Shown in pieces: positions 1 to 9,263 of a DNA stretch of 64,000 bases. Each line of letters begins with the position of its first letter. The first letter of the stretch is position 1. This DNA comes from a bacterium (GTDB taxonomy: Bacteria > Sumerlaeota > Sumerlaeia > SLMS01), in NCBI GenBank assembly GCA_016125005.1, contig WGMQ01000045.1:1-64000 (forward strand). The letters run 5' to 3'. The translations under genes and the position numbers were made by a program. The notes beneath the pieces are model-generated. The model did no database searches. It was given only the letters and a program-made list of their open reading frames with translations, and had not been told where the DNA came from.

Positions 1-402
1 ATCATTCGCGTGGGCGACCGCTCATGCACCTTCGACGGACGCTTTGTGGATCTGCTCTGGGGCCTGACGAAGCGGAACCCCAAGTGTCGGGCGCGCCGTG
101 CCCTGATGGACCGGGGTACGTGCGAGGCCACACCTGCCGCCCGCGCCGGTTTTCGTGCGGCGGGGATCTGTGCTCCGGTCGGGCACTATCATAACATGAA
201 CCAAAATACCGGCCAGATAGTCGCCGAGCAGGTGGCGCTCGGCGATTTGGAATCGCTGGTGGAGCTTGCCGCGGGCCTGGCAGTCGCCTCATCGCGGGGC
301 GAGGTACCGGAGCAGGTGGTTGCTCATGATTACGAGCTGTATTTGCAGAAGGGATACGAGCGACTTTCGGAATTGCCGCTCACCGTACCGGCGGGGGGAT
401 AG
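1..402 (+). CDS. C-terminal part of a putative zinc metallopeptidase/hydrolase (M20/M42-like), truncated by window start
   Basis: Open frame from base 1 (IIRVGDRS...) to stop at 402; motif 'DRGTCEATPAARAGFRAAGICAPVGHYHNMN' resembles the C-terminal metal-binding region of M20/M42 peptidases. Confidence 0.45.
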   Translation: MIRVGDRSCTFDGRFVDLLWGLTKRNPKCRARRALMDRGTCEATPAARAGFRAAGICAPVGHYHNMNQNTGQIVAEQVALGDLESLVELAAGLAVASSRGEVPEQVVAHDYELYLQKGYERLSELPLTVPAGG

Positions 403-507
403 CCACCTTTTCCTCCCCCATCAGTGGAACCGATCGTCGAAACCGCACCGCCCAGCGCGGCGCCATCATGACCTTCCCCCTCACTCAAGACCAAGGAGAA
501 GCAGAAA

Positions 508-1224
508 ATGAAGAAGCTTGCAGCGATTCTCTCAGCCAGCGCCATGTTCGCCACCGCGGGTGTGAATGCCCAGTGGGTCATCAACGAAATCGAGACGGAA
601 ACGGCTGGCACGAACATCCAGTTCGTGGAGCTCTACAACCCGACACCGAACGCCTCGGTCGCGGGTCTGACGCTGATCAACATTCGCTCTTCCCAGGCTC
701 GCGCGATTTCCGCCATCGACCTGACGGGCAGCGCGACCGGCAACTATTACCTCATCGGCAACCCGCTCTACGCGAGCAGCGCGGCGGGCCTGAGCCAGCC
801 CGCGCCGGATGCGACGCTCTCCGCCGACTTCCGCGGCCAGTACCACCAGACGATCCTGGTGAACACCGCTGACCTCCCCGGTGGTTTCGTCGCTGGCGGC
901 GCAGGCACCGTCTTCGCCGGAACGGAGTTCTCGAGCGGCGCGCTGTTGCTCGACTCTGTCCAGTTCACTGACGGTACCGACCCGGTGATCTGGGGGCCAC
1001 AGACCGAGGTGGTCATCGACAACGGTGGCACCGCGCCTGTCGGTTCCAACTTCGCCGGAACGGATTCGCTCAATCCCGACTCCCCCTTTGCTGCCGGTCG
1101 TCTCCCCGATGGCAGCACCACCTGGCAGTACTACCCCCTCAACACGGTGGCGGGCAGCATCTCGGTGTATTCGACCCCGGGTGTCGCCAACGCGGCCTCC
1201 GTGTCCGACTGGTCGATGTACTGA
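508..1224 (+). CDS. Exported lamin-tail-domain-like protein with C-terminal VSDWSMY
   Basis: Signal peptide MKKLAAILSASAMFATAGVNA; 'WVINEIETETAGTNIQFVELYNPT' resembles lamin-tail domain start. Confidence 0.6.
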   Translation: MKKLAAILSASAMFATAGVNAQWVINEIETETAGTNIQFVELYNPTPNASVAGLTLINIRSSQARAISAIDLTGSATGNYYLIGNPLYASSAAGLSQPAPDATLSADFRGQYHQTILVNTADLPGGFVAGGAGTVFAGTEFSSGALLLDSVQFTDGTDPVIWGPQTEVVIDNGGTAPVGSNFAGTDSLNPDSPFAAGRLPDGSTTWQYYPLNTVAGSISVYSTPGVANAASVSDWSMY

Positions 1225-1248
1225 TTGGACGCCTGACAGAAGGAAATC

Positions 1249-1276
1249 CTGCGGCCACCCTTACCGGTGGCCGCAG
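1249..1276 (+). terminator. GC-rich inverted repeat after the 508-1224 CDS (possible terminator or attenuator; no T-run)
   Basis: CTGCGGCCACC-CTTACC-GGTGGCCGCAG, 11-bp stem. Confidence 0.4.
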
Positions 1277-1297
1277 CCATTTGGGGGAGACATCACC

Positions 1298-2536
1298 ATG
1301 TTGAAGCAGCCGTGCCGTCACTTGATCGGGGCCCTATTGGTCTGTCTGTTTCCAGTCGTGGCGGCGAACGCGCAGCCTCAGCCGGGACACGGTGACTTGA
1401 TCATCATCGGGGGGAACTTCTCGCTGGATGCGGACCCGATCTGGGACCGAATGTACAGCACGCGATTGGGAGGAAGACCGGTCGGCATCTGCGGGACGGC
1501 AAGCAGCAGCGCCCAGTCCACCGCTCAAGGGTTAGTCGACGATTTTGTGGGGAAGTACGGTGCCGGCGCGGCGATTATTCTGAACGTGACGACAACGAAC
1601 AATCAGGCGGATACGCAGGCGATGGCGGATTTGGCCCGCTCATGCGGCGGGTTCTACTTCGCGGGCGGTGACCAGCGCCGCATCACACAGGCGCTCTACC
1701 GAACAAACGGCGAGCCAACGCTGACGCTGGAGGCTGTGCTTGAGGTCTATCGCGCGGGTGGGTGCGTGTCGGGCTCGAGCGCCGGTGCGGCGGTCATGGC
1801 GGATCCGATGTTGACGGGCGGCACCAGCGCCAGCGCCTTGCAGTATGGATATACATTCAGCGGAAGCAACGGCGTGACGCTGGGGCGGGGTATCGGCTTT
1901 TTTCCCGGTGCACAGTTCGACCAGCATCATCTCGTGCGCGGGCGTCTGGGTCGGTTGATCGTAGCCACGGAGGGCTCGGGATTTGACCGCGGCTACGGTG
2001 TGGACGAGAACACGGCCCTGGCGATCGACAATGACACGGGATGGGCCGATGTGATCGGAGCCATGGGCGTTTTCGTGGTGGATGTTTCACAGCAAGAGAA
2101 GGGGGCGGGCGGCTCGCGCTGGGGAATCCGGCTTCATTACCTGGACACGGGCGATCGTATCCACATGACGACAGGCGAAATCGTGCCGACGCCAAACAAG
2201 TCCACCATCACCACCCGCCTGTTGCCTGCTGGCGGTGTGACGGCTGCCAACGTCTGGAGCGACACGGAGGCGTGGCGCCTGGTGACCGAGTTGGTGGATC
2301 GTGATGGTGCGACCCTGGCGCGCGGTACCGATCCGATCTACGATGTGCTGTTCCGGGCGACGGAGCAGACGCGCGCGCTTCGCGGCCCGCGCCATAGCTA
2401 CGACAATACGCGCTACGCCTACACCATCACGGATATCGAGATCGGGGTGTTCCCTCGCGGGGGAAATTTCACCACTCCCCCACTCGGTCCGCCGACTCCC
2501 ACGGGCGCCGTCGGCGACATGATGCTTTTCTATTGA
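1298..2536 (+). CDS. Exported cyanophycinase-like peptidase, family S51
   Basis: Signal peptide (...VVAANAQ); S51 signatures GGDQRRI, SGSSAGAAVM (nucleophile Ser), DQHHLVRGRLGRL, YGVDENTAL. Confidence 0.85.
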   Translation: MLKQPCRHLIGALLVCLFPVVAANAQPQPGHGDLIIIGGNFSLDADPIWDRMYSTRLGGRPVGICGTASSSAQSTAQGLVDDFVGKYGAGAAIILNVTTTNNQADTQAMADLARSCGGFYFAGGDQRRITQALYRTNGEPTLTLEAVLEVYRAGGCVSGSSAGAAVMADPMLTGGTSASALQYGYTFSGSNGVTLGRGIGFFPGAQFDQHHLVRGRLGRLIVATEGSGFDRGYGVDENTALAIDNDTGWADVIGAMGVFVVDVSQQEKGAGGSRWGIRLHYLDTGDRIHMTTGEIVPTPNKSTITTRLLPAGGVTAANVWSDTEAWRLVTELVDRDGATLARGTDPIYDVLFRATEQTRALRGPRHSYDNTRYAYTITDIEIGVFPRGGNFTTPPLGPPTPTGAVGDMMLFY

Positions 2537-2552
2537 AAAGGAACCACGGCGC

Positions 2553-3503
2553 CTACCAGTCCCAAATGGCGACCTGAAAGCGGCCCGTCGAATCGGCAGC
2601 GCCACGATTCATGCCGACGGAGTTGTACGGCAGGGACAGATTGCCGTGCCGGTCGACCGCGATCAGCCCACCGCTTTCGGCAGGGAGACGAGTGATCACG
2701 GCTTCGGTGGCAACATCCAGCGACAGCCCCTTGTATTCCATCCCGGCGGACACACGGAAGGCGACGGTGTTTCGGATGAAGTCTTCGCCATTGCCAGTGC
2801 AGGAGACGGCGCAGGTTGCGTTGTTGGCATAAGTGCCGACGCCGGCGAGCGGCGAATCGCCGACTCGACCGGGCAACTTGTTGGTGAGACCGCCGGTCGA
2901 GGTCGCCGCGGCGATGTTGCCGTCGCAATCGACGGCGACCGCTCCGACGGTACCCCGCTCGACAACGCCCGCCTCAACGCCCGCGCGATGACGCCCAAGT
3001 TGATGCTGCTGAAGACGCTGCCAGCGTTGGTGTCGGTCTTCGGTGAAAAAGTAGGAGTTCTCCACGGTTTCAAGGCCCGCCTGACGTGCGTACTCATCTC
3101 CACCCGGTCCTGCGATGAGCACATGTTCGCCGTCCTCCATGATTCGGCGGGCGAGGCTGATGGGATTGCGCACATGCCTCACCGCGGCAATGGCACCGGT
3201 CGCCAGCGTGCGACCGTCCATGATGCAGGAATCCAACTCATACTCTCCGTTGCGATTCACGGCGGCGCCGTGCCCCGCATTGAAGAGAGGATCGTCCTCC
3301 ATGGCCCGCACCACCTGCTCGACCGCATCAAGGCTGGTTCCCCCGGAGGCGAGAATATCCCGGCCGATGGCGAGAGCCTTCTCCAGAGCCTCCAGATACG
3401 CTCGCCGACGTTCCGGCGAGGCGTCGCGGGCAATGGTTCCTGCCCCTCCATGGATGGCAATAGCCCAGCGATGTGAGGTAGAACTTTTCATAGCGAAGTG
3501 CAT
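2553..3503 (-). CDS. iaaA: Isoaspartyl peptidase / L-asparaginase (Ntn-hydrolase, type 2 asparaginase family)
   Basis: AIHGGAGTI N-terminus; GTVGAVAVDCDGNIAAATSTGG containing the autocleavage Thr; GVGTYANN; start may be Met at 3491. Confidence 0.88.
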   Translation of the reverse strand: MHFAMKSSTSHRWAIAIHGGAGTIARDASPERRRAYLEALEKALAIGRDILASGGTSLDAVEQVVRAMEDDPLFNAGHGAAVNRNGEYELDSCIMDGRTLATGAIAAVRHVRNPISLARRIMEDGEHVLIAGPGGDEYARQAGLETVENSYFFTEDRHQRWQRLQQHQLGRHRAGVEAGVVERGTVGAVAVDCDGNIAAATSTGGLTNKLPGRVGDSPLAGVGTYANNATCAVSCTGNGEDFIRNTVAFRVSAGMEYKGLSLDVATEAVITRLPAESGGLIAVDRHGNLSLPYNSVGMNRGAADSTGRFQVAIWDW

Positions 3504-3590
3504 CTGATCCTTTGGGTGGTCGGAGCGTTGGCCGTGTGGACATGACGAGGCAGGCCACCGATGGTGGGGGCCTGCCGGGGAGGGCTCGAA

Positions 3591-4790
3591 TCAGGGCGCG
3601 GCGTTTGCCCGCGGGAGGATGTCCATGCGCAGGTTCACCACCGAGATGGTGTCGGGATCATTGTCCGGACCGATGTATAGACGAGTGCCGTCGTCCTCGG
3701 AGAGAACGATCTCGAAGTTCGGATCGAGAGCCTTTGCGGTGGTTTGCGTGCTGAGGGCGAGCTGCTCGGCGAGATCCGAGATCACGTAGTCATCCCACGC
3801 ATCCTTGGCGACGGGGATGGCCTCGGTCTTGGCCGGGTCGGCGGAGAGAGGCTTTTTCCCCTCGGCAGGGGTGACCTCGCCACTTGGGCCATCCACCCAG
3901 TCGCCGCCACCGAGAATGCTGATTCGGACGTTGCGATAGCCTTTCCCTTCCTTGCTCGCCTGCTTCATGTCCACCAGGACGAGGGCACGATCATTGCCCC
4001 AGGTGACGACCTTGTTGGTGGAAAGATCGGCGAGCACCGCGCTGTCCTCGTCGATGCCCCAACCGAGGCGCGTGCCGGTGTGGCTCAGTGCGACCACGAG
4101 GCGCCCCAAGCGCCCACGGGCCAGAAAGTGCTGGTCGGTGATGCCGTAGGGGAAAAAGCCCATGCCGCGCGTCACAATGACGCCGCGTGCGTCGTCATCC
4201 CCCGGGGGCGCGACTCCATTCTCGAGGGCCGAGCGGCTGGTGCCGCCACCGATGATGGGATCGCTCATCATCGCGGCGCCTGCGGAGGTTCCCGCGATCA
4301 ACCCACCCCGGTCGAGCACATCCCACAGCGCCTTGTAGCCAACGGTGTCACCGGTCTCGGGACGGAAGGCCGCGAGGATGCGAGCCTGATCACCGCCTGT
4401 GAAGAAGATGGCGTGGAAGGAGCGGATCTGCTCGGCGATGGCGGGGTCGGCAGCGGCCTCCTTGTTGGCCTCCGTTACCATGATCACCTCGGGCTTTGCT
4501 TCAAAGCCAAGAAAGCGGCGGCGGGAGGACGCGCCGGGCGGTTGTTCGGCCGTGGCGGTCGGAAGGATACCAACCTCACCGTCCTTCGACGCGGCGATGA
4601 TACGGCTATAGATGGCCTCATTGTCCTCGGAGAGGGCACCTCCGATTGGCATCACGTATCCGTGGCGGTGAGTCCCGACCGACAATTCGGGATCAACAGT
4701 CGTGGTAGCTTGGCATGCGGCCATGAGCAATGTGGCAAGGAGGGCTGTGCCTGCCTTGGCAATCGGAGCGTATGACAATCTGGTTTTCAT
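3591..4790 (-). CDS. Cyanophycinase-like lipoprotein, family S51 (second paralog)
   Basis: Lipobox LLMAAC; GGDQARI, AGTSAGAAMM, DQHFLARGRLGRL, WGIDEDSAV motifs. Confidence 0.83.
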   Translation of the reverse strand: MKTRLSYAPIAKAGTALLATLLMAACQATTTVDPELSVGTHRHGYVMPIGGALSEDNEAIYSRIIAASKDGEVGILPTATAEQPPGASSRRRFLGFEAKPEVIMVTEANKEAAADPAIAEQIRSFHAIFFTGGDQARILAAFRPETGDTVGYKALWDVLDRGGLIAGTSAGAAMMSDPIIGGGTSRSALENGVAPPGDDDARGVIVTRGMGFFPYGITDQHFLARGRLGRLVVALSHTGTRLGWGIDEDSAVLADLSTNKVVTWGNDRALVLVDMKQASKEGKGYRNVRISILGGGDWVDGPSGEVTPAEGKKPLSADPAKTEAIPVAKDAWDDYVISDLAEQLALSTQTTAKALDPNFEIVLSEDDGTRLYIGPDNDPDTISVVNLRMDILPRANAAP

Positions 4791-4970
4791 TGGGATCCCT
4801 TGAGGTGACGTGGTGCCGGGAACTGCTACTTGAGCGCCCAGAATGAACCGCTTGAGGTGGTTGTCAACCACTGACAAAACCAAATTTTTCTTGTATCGAC
4901 AGGAGCGAATCCAGTCGTCAGCTTATTGCTTTGAGCCTGCAACCTGACGTAGTTTGAGAGGTCCCATATC

Positions 4971-6446
4971 GTGACCGAGAACACTGTCGAGCAGCAGCCA
5001 AAGACGACCCGCGATCCGTCTCTCGCCGAGGCATCGGTGCCGATCATCGCCGTGGTTTTGTGCCTTGGTATTGGTTATGGGATGCTCGGCCTCCGCATCG
5101 AGCTGCTGCTGATCACCGCGGCGATCGTGACGGGGCTGGTGGCGATGCGCCTTGGGCTGACCTGGGATGACATGCAGGCCGGGATCGTCGAGAGCATCTC
5201 GAGAGCCATGCCAGCAATCCTCATCGTCATCGTGGTGGGTGCGCTGATCGCCTCGTGGATCGTGGCAGGTACGATTCCGACCATCGTCCTCTACGGGTTG
5301 GACATGATCTCCCCGCGCATGTTCCTTCTGACGGCGTATCTTCTGTGCAGCCTTGTGTCGCTCGTGATCGGCACTTCCTGGGGAACGATCGGCACCGTTG
5401 GTGTGGCACTCATCGGAATCGCCCACGGGCTTGATGTTTCGTTGCCAGCCGCAGCGGGAGCCATCGTGGCCGGTGCCTACTTCGGCGACAAGCTATCGCC
5501 TTTCTCTGACACCACGAACCTGGCGCCGATCGCAGCCCGGGCGAACTTGTACGATCACATCAAGCACATGCTCTGGACAACGACACCTGCGTGGCTGATC
5601 GGCGCGGTTGTCTATACAATCGCTGATCGAAATGCAGCCAGCGACTTCGACCACACCGCGGTCGATGCGATGCGAAGCTCGCTGCACGAGATTTTCTGGA
5701 TTCATCCGCTCCTGCTACTGCCTGCGGCGATCACCTTGGGGGCCTCGATCCTCAAGAAGCCGGTGATTCCCGGAATGCTGGTCTCGATCGTCGTGGCGCT
5801 TGGGCTGGCGATGATGGCCCAGAACCTGGACGATCGGGTGCTTGGTCCTCGTGGCACCTATGAACAGACCACCGCCAACTGGGTGCGGATTGCGAAGACG
5901 GTTGTCCTCGGGCCGATGGCGGATACGGGCAACAAGGCGGTCAACTCGCTGATCGGCCGCGGTGGGATGGTGTCGATGATGGACACGGCGCTGATCGCCT
6001 TCTGCGCCTTCGCCTTCGCGGGCATCGCCCAGCGTGCACGGATGCTTGATGTGCTGCTGGCGAGACTGAGTCGCTTTGCCAGGACAACGGGACAACTGAT
6101 CGCCGCAACGGTGGGCGCCTGCCTGACGATGGCCATGGTGACGGGCAACTCCTACCTGAGCATCCTGGTTCCGGGCGAGCTCTTCCGCTCAGAATACCGG
6201 CGGCGCGGGTTGGCAGCCAAAAACCTCTCCAGGACCACCGAGGACTGCGGGACAGTCGTTGTGCCGATCCTGCCGTGGAGCATCGCCTCGGTGTTCATCA
6301 GCAACACCCTCGGTGTCTCCACGCTCCAATATGCACCGTGGGCGGTGATGTGCTACACGGGCGTGTTGTTTGCCCTGCTTTGTGCCTTCACGGGAATCGG
6401 AATCGCGCCGCTAAAGCGCGAAGATGAAACGCTGGTGGGGAGTTGA
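4971..6446 (+). CDS. nhaC: Na+/H+ antiporter, NhaC family
   Basis: Polytopic membrane protein with NhaC-like 'GTSWGTIGTVGVALIGIAHGL' and 'AGAYFGDKLSPFSDTTNLAP'; GTG start. Confidence 0.85.
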   Translation: MTENTVEQQPKTTRDPSLAEASVPIIAVVLCLGIGYGMLGLRIELLLITAAIVTGLVAMRLGLTWDDMQAGIVESISRAMPAILIVIVVGALIASWIVAGTIPTIVLYGLDMISPRMFLLTAYLLCSLVSLVIGTSWGTIGTVGVALIGIAHGLDVSLPAAAGAIVAGAYFGDKLSPFSDTTNLAPIAARANLYDHIKHMLWTTTPAWLIGAVVYTIADRNAASDFDHTAVDAMRSSLHEIFWIHPLLLLPAAITLGASILKKPVIPGMLVSIVVALGLAMMAQNLDDRVLGPRGTYEQTTANWVRIAKTVVLGPMADTGNKAVNSLIGRGGMVSMMDTALIAFCAFAFAGIAQRARMLDVLLARLSRFARTTGQLIAATVGACLTMAMVTGNSYLSILVPGELFRSEYRRRGLAAKNLSRTTEDCGTVVVPILPWSIASVFISNTLGVSTLQYAPWAVMCYTGVLFALLCAFTGIGIAPLKREDETLVGS

Positions 6447-6523
6447 TGAATGTTGCCAGTTTCAGCTTGTGAATTCCCCCTGCTGGCACCGAATTCAGCC
6501 ATCTATACCACGGGGGCTGAACC

Positions 6524-7519
6524 ATGAACCTGAAAAACCTGGAAGCTCTGATTGCTGTAAACCACCACGGAACCTTCAAGCAGGCCGCCGAGGCCCTCTA
6601 TTTCGAATCGCCGGGCGAGGAATACGTCACGCCCGAATCCATTCAATACCGGCTTCGTCAATTGGAGGAGGAACTCGGCGTCTCGCTCTATCGCAAGAGG
6701 CAGGGAAGCCCGCGAGTGACGCTGACCCGCGAAGGCAAGCTCTTCCTGCTGGAGGCGCTCGAGGTCTACGAACGCATGATCGAGTGGCGCAGCATGTTCT
6801 TGGAAAAACCGTCCGGCAACCTCATCTTTGCCACGACGCAGACCGTGACGATCAACCGGCTCTTCGACACGATCATGGCGTACAACAAGGCGTTTCCCAA
6901 CGTGAAGCTGCAGGTGATGAATACCAACGCCTCCCGCATGGAAACGCTGGTCTCTGCCGGCAAGGTCGATTTCGCCATCAGCACCCGGCCACCGTCGGAG
7001 TCCGAGTTGGACTACATCTTCTGGAAGCGCAGCAACATCGTGCTGGTGACCGCCCCGGGCCATCCGCTGACGATGATGGAAAAGCCCAAGCTGGCCGACA
7101 TCGCGCAGTTCCCGCTCCTGTTGCTGGATCGCGAGTTGCGGAGTGACCGCGAGATCATCGACGACGCCTTCCGCCGCGAGGGCGTTACTCAACCGAATGT
7201 GGTCTTCCAGGCCTCGGATTCGGCCACGCTTCTGGCCTATGTGGAGGCCAACATGGGCGTCTCGCTGATCAGCGAGACGAACCTGCTTCGCACCCAGCGC
7301 AAAGTAGTGACCGTTCCGATGGGGACCCGCGTCGGGCAAAGCGAAGTGGGCCTATTGCTTCGGGAGGACCAATACCTCCCCTCCCGCGTTCGCGAGTTCC
7401 TGATCATGTTGGACCCGACCTTCAAGAAGCTGCTCAGGGAACGGGACGAACGACTGGCTCAGGAGCGTGAGGAACGCCGCCAACTCGGCAAGTCACGCAA
7501 GGCAAAGAATCAGGCTTAA
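6524..7519 (+). CDS. LysR-family transcriptional regulator with an expanded wHTH
   Basis: MNLKNLEALIAVNHHGTFKQAAEAL...SIQYRLRQLEEELGVSLYRK; LysR substrate-binding domain; charged C-terminal tail. Confidence 0.8.
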   Translation: MNLKNLEALIAVNHHGTFKQAAEALYFESPGEEYVTPESIQYRLRQLEEELGVSLYRKRQGSPRVTLTREGKLFLLEALEVYERMIEWRSMFLEKPSGNLIFATTQTVTINRLFDTIMAYNKAFPNVKLQVMNTNASRMETLVSAGKVDFAISTRPPSESELDYIFWKRSNIVLVTAPGHPLTMMEKPKLADIAQFPLLLLDRELRSDREIIDDAFRREGVTQPNVVFQASDSATLLAYVEANMGVSLISETNLLRTQRKVVTVPMGTRVGQSEVGLLLREDQYLPSRVREFLIMLDPTFKKLLRERDERLAQEREERRQLGKSRKAKNQA

Positions 7520-7550
7520 CCAACTTCATCCGCATGGACGAACAACCCCT

Positions 7551-9179
7551 ATGACTACGACAGCCACCGAGTCGAAACCCGAGAAGGGCATCCGGATGCC
7601 GCCCACCTTGGCGATTCTTGCGGTCATCCTCTTCTTGGCGGCAATCCTGTCACAGGTTCTTCCCCCCGGATCTTTCAAGCGCGAGCAGAAGACTTTGCGC
7701 AAAGCCGGCGTCCTGATGAAGGAGTATGTGGTTCAGCCCGGCGATACTGTTGAATCCATCAAGGTCACCCAGGGCGATGATGCAACGGCGGATCGGGGGC
7801 TGATGGAGGCGGACGGAAAAACGCCACTGACCGCGGTCATCGCGGGCACGACGATCTCGATCCCTGTCCATCCCACCGGCACGCGCGAGGTCGTGGTTCC
7901 CGGCACTTTCGAGTATCAGGATCGACGCACCTACGAAAGCTCGGGAGACCGTGCCTTCTCCTTCCTCGGCGGGTTGCTGATGGCTCCCCTTCGCGGCTTT
8001 CAGGATAAGGCCGACGTCATCGCCTTCATCCTGCTCATCGGTGGAGCATTCGGCATCGTGCTGGGCACCGGATCGATCGACATCCTGCTGCGTTATGCGG
8101 TGGAGCGGTTGGCTCAGGTCGGCGCCACGTCGCTCATCATCCCGGTGCTCATGCTGCTCTTTAGCCTGGGAGGCGCGACGTTCGGCATGAGCGAGGAAGT
8201 CATCCCGTTCGTGATGATCACGATCCCTCTGGCGATTCGGCTCGGCTACGACACGATCACCGGCTTGTGCATGAGCTTTGTGGCGGCGGGACTCGGATTC
8301 GCAGGTGCCTTTTTCAATCCGTTCACGGTGCAGATCGCCCAGGCCATTTCCGACCTGCCGCTGGCGAGCGGCGCCCCCTATCGGGTGTTCGTGTGGATCT
8401 CCGTCACGTTGATCGGCATTGTCTATACGATGTGGTGGGCAGGGAAAGTGAAGCGGGACCCGACGGTGTCGCCGACCTACGAAAATGATCGCCAGTTGCT
8501 GAGCACCTACGAACATTCACATGAGGGGACACGCATCCGAGCGTCGGACATCGGCGTCCTGCTGACCCTCGCGGGCTCGATCGTGCTCATCATGTGGGGA
8601 GTGGTCTACAAGGGTTGGTACATCGAGGAACTGAGCGCAGTCCTGCTGGGGGCGGGAGTACTCAGCGCGATTGTCTCACGCATGGGCCTGACCCGGGCGG
8701 CGGAACTTTTCGCGCGTGGTGCGGCGGACCTGAGCGGGGCGGCACTCGTTGTTGCCTTTGCCGCGGGAATCCTCATCATCATGAAGGACGGTCAGGTGCT
8801 GGATTCCATCCTCTACTGGATCTCTGGAATGCTGGAGGGGACACACCCGATCGCCGGCTCGAGCCTGATGTTCATTTTTCAGTCATGCCTGAACTTCTTC
8901 GTGCCGTCCGGCAGCGGACAGGCGGCGATGACAATGCCGATCATGGCGCCGTTGTCTGACCTGATGGGAATCTCCCGCCAGACCGCCGTGCTCGCGTTTC
9001 AGTTCGGCGATGGTTTCGGGAACATGATCATCCCGACCTCGGCGGTGACAATGAGCGTCCTTGGCATCGCGCGAATCCCGTGGGTCACCTGGGCGAAATG
9101 GATCCTGCCGCTGGAGGCGATCCTCCTCGTGGCTGGCTGCGTCTTTCTGGCGATCGCGGTTCTGATTGGCTACCAGTAA
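7551..9179 (+). CDS. YfcC/DcuC-type amino-acid or peptide (anti)porter
   Basis: YfcC-type 'GGAFGIVLGTGSIDILLRYAVERL' and 'GGATFGMSEEVIPFVMITIPLAIRLGYDTITGL' segments; polytopic. Confidence 0.78.
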   Translation: MTTTATESKPEKGIRMPPTLAILAVILFLAAILSQVLPPGSFKREQKTLRKAGVLMKEYVVQPGDTVESIKVTQGDDATADRGLMEADGKTPLTAVIAGTTISIPVHPTGTREVVVPGTFEYQDRRTYESSGDRAFSFLGGLLMAPLRGFQDKADVIAFILLIGGAFGIVLGTGSIDILLRYAVERLAQVGATSLIIPVLMLLFSLGGATFGMSEEVIPFVMITIPLAIRLGYDTITGLCMSFVAAGLGFAGAFFNPFTVQIAQAISDLPLASGAPYRVFVWISVTLIGIVYTMWWAGKVKRDPTVSPTYENDRQLLSTYEHSHEGTRIRASDIGVLLTLAGSIVLIMWGVVYKGWYIEELSAVLLGAGVLSAIVSRMGLTRAAELFARGAADLSGAALVVAFAAGILIIMKDGQVLDSILYWISGMLEGTHPIAGSSLMFIFQSCLNFFVPSGSGQAAMTMPIMAPLSDLMGISRQTAVLAFQFGDGFGNMIIPTSAVTMSVLGIARIPWVTWAKWILPLEAILLVAGCVFLAIAVLIGYQ

Positions 9180-9207
9180 GGCCAGCCCGCAGCTTCCAAT
9201 CGACAAG

Positions 9208-9243
9208 AAGACGGCGCCGGGTGCTCAGACGCGGCGCCGTCTT
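9208..9243 (+). terminator. Bidirectional intrinsic-type terminator between convergent genes
   Basis: AAGACGGCGCC-loop-GGCGCCGTCTT followed by TCG; lies between stops at 9179 (+) and 9264 (-). Confidence 0.7.
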
Positions 9244-9263
9244 TCGTTGATGCGCTGCGTCGA

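Noticed and set aside
2553-2605. Frameshift or pseudogene in the isoaspartyl peptidase
   Set aside because: Reading frame is continuous with the expected N- and C-terminal motifs; the alternative minus-strand ORFs are shadows
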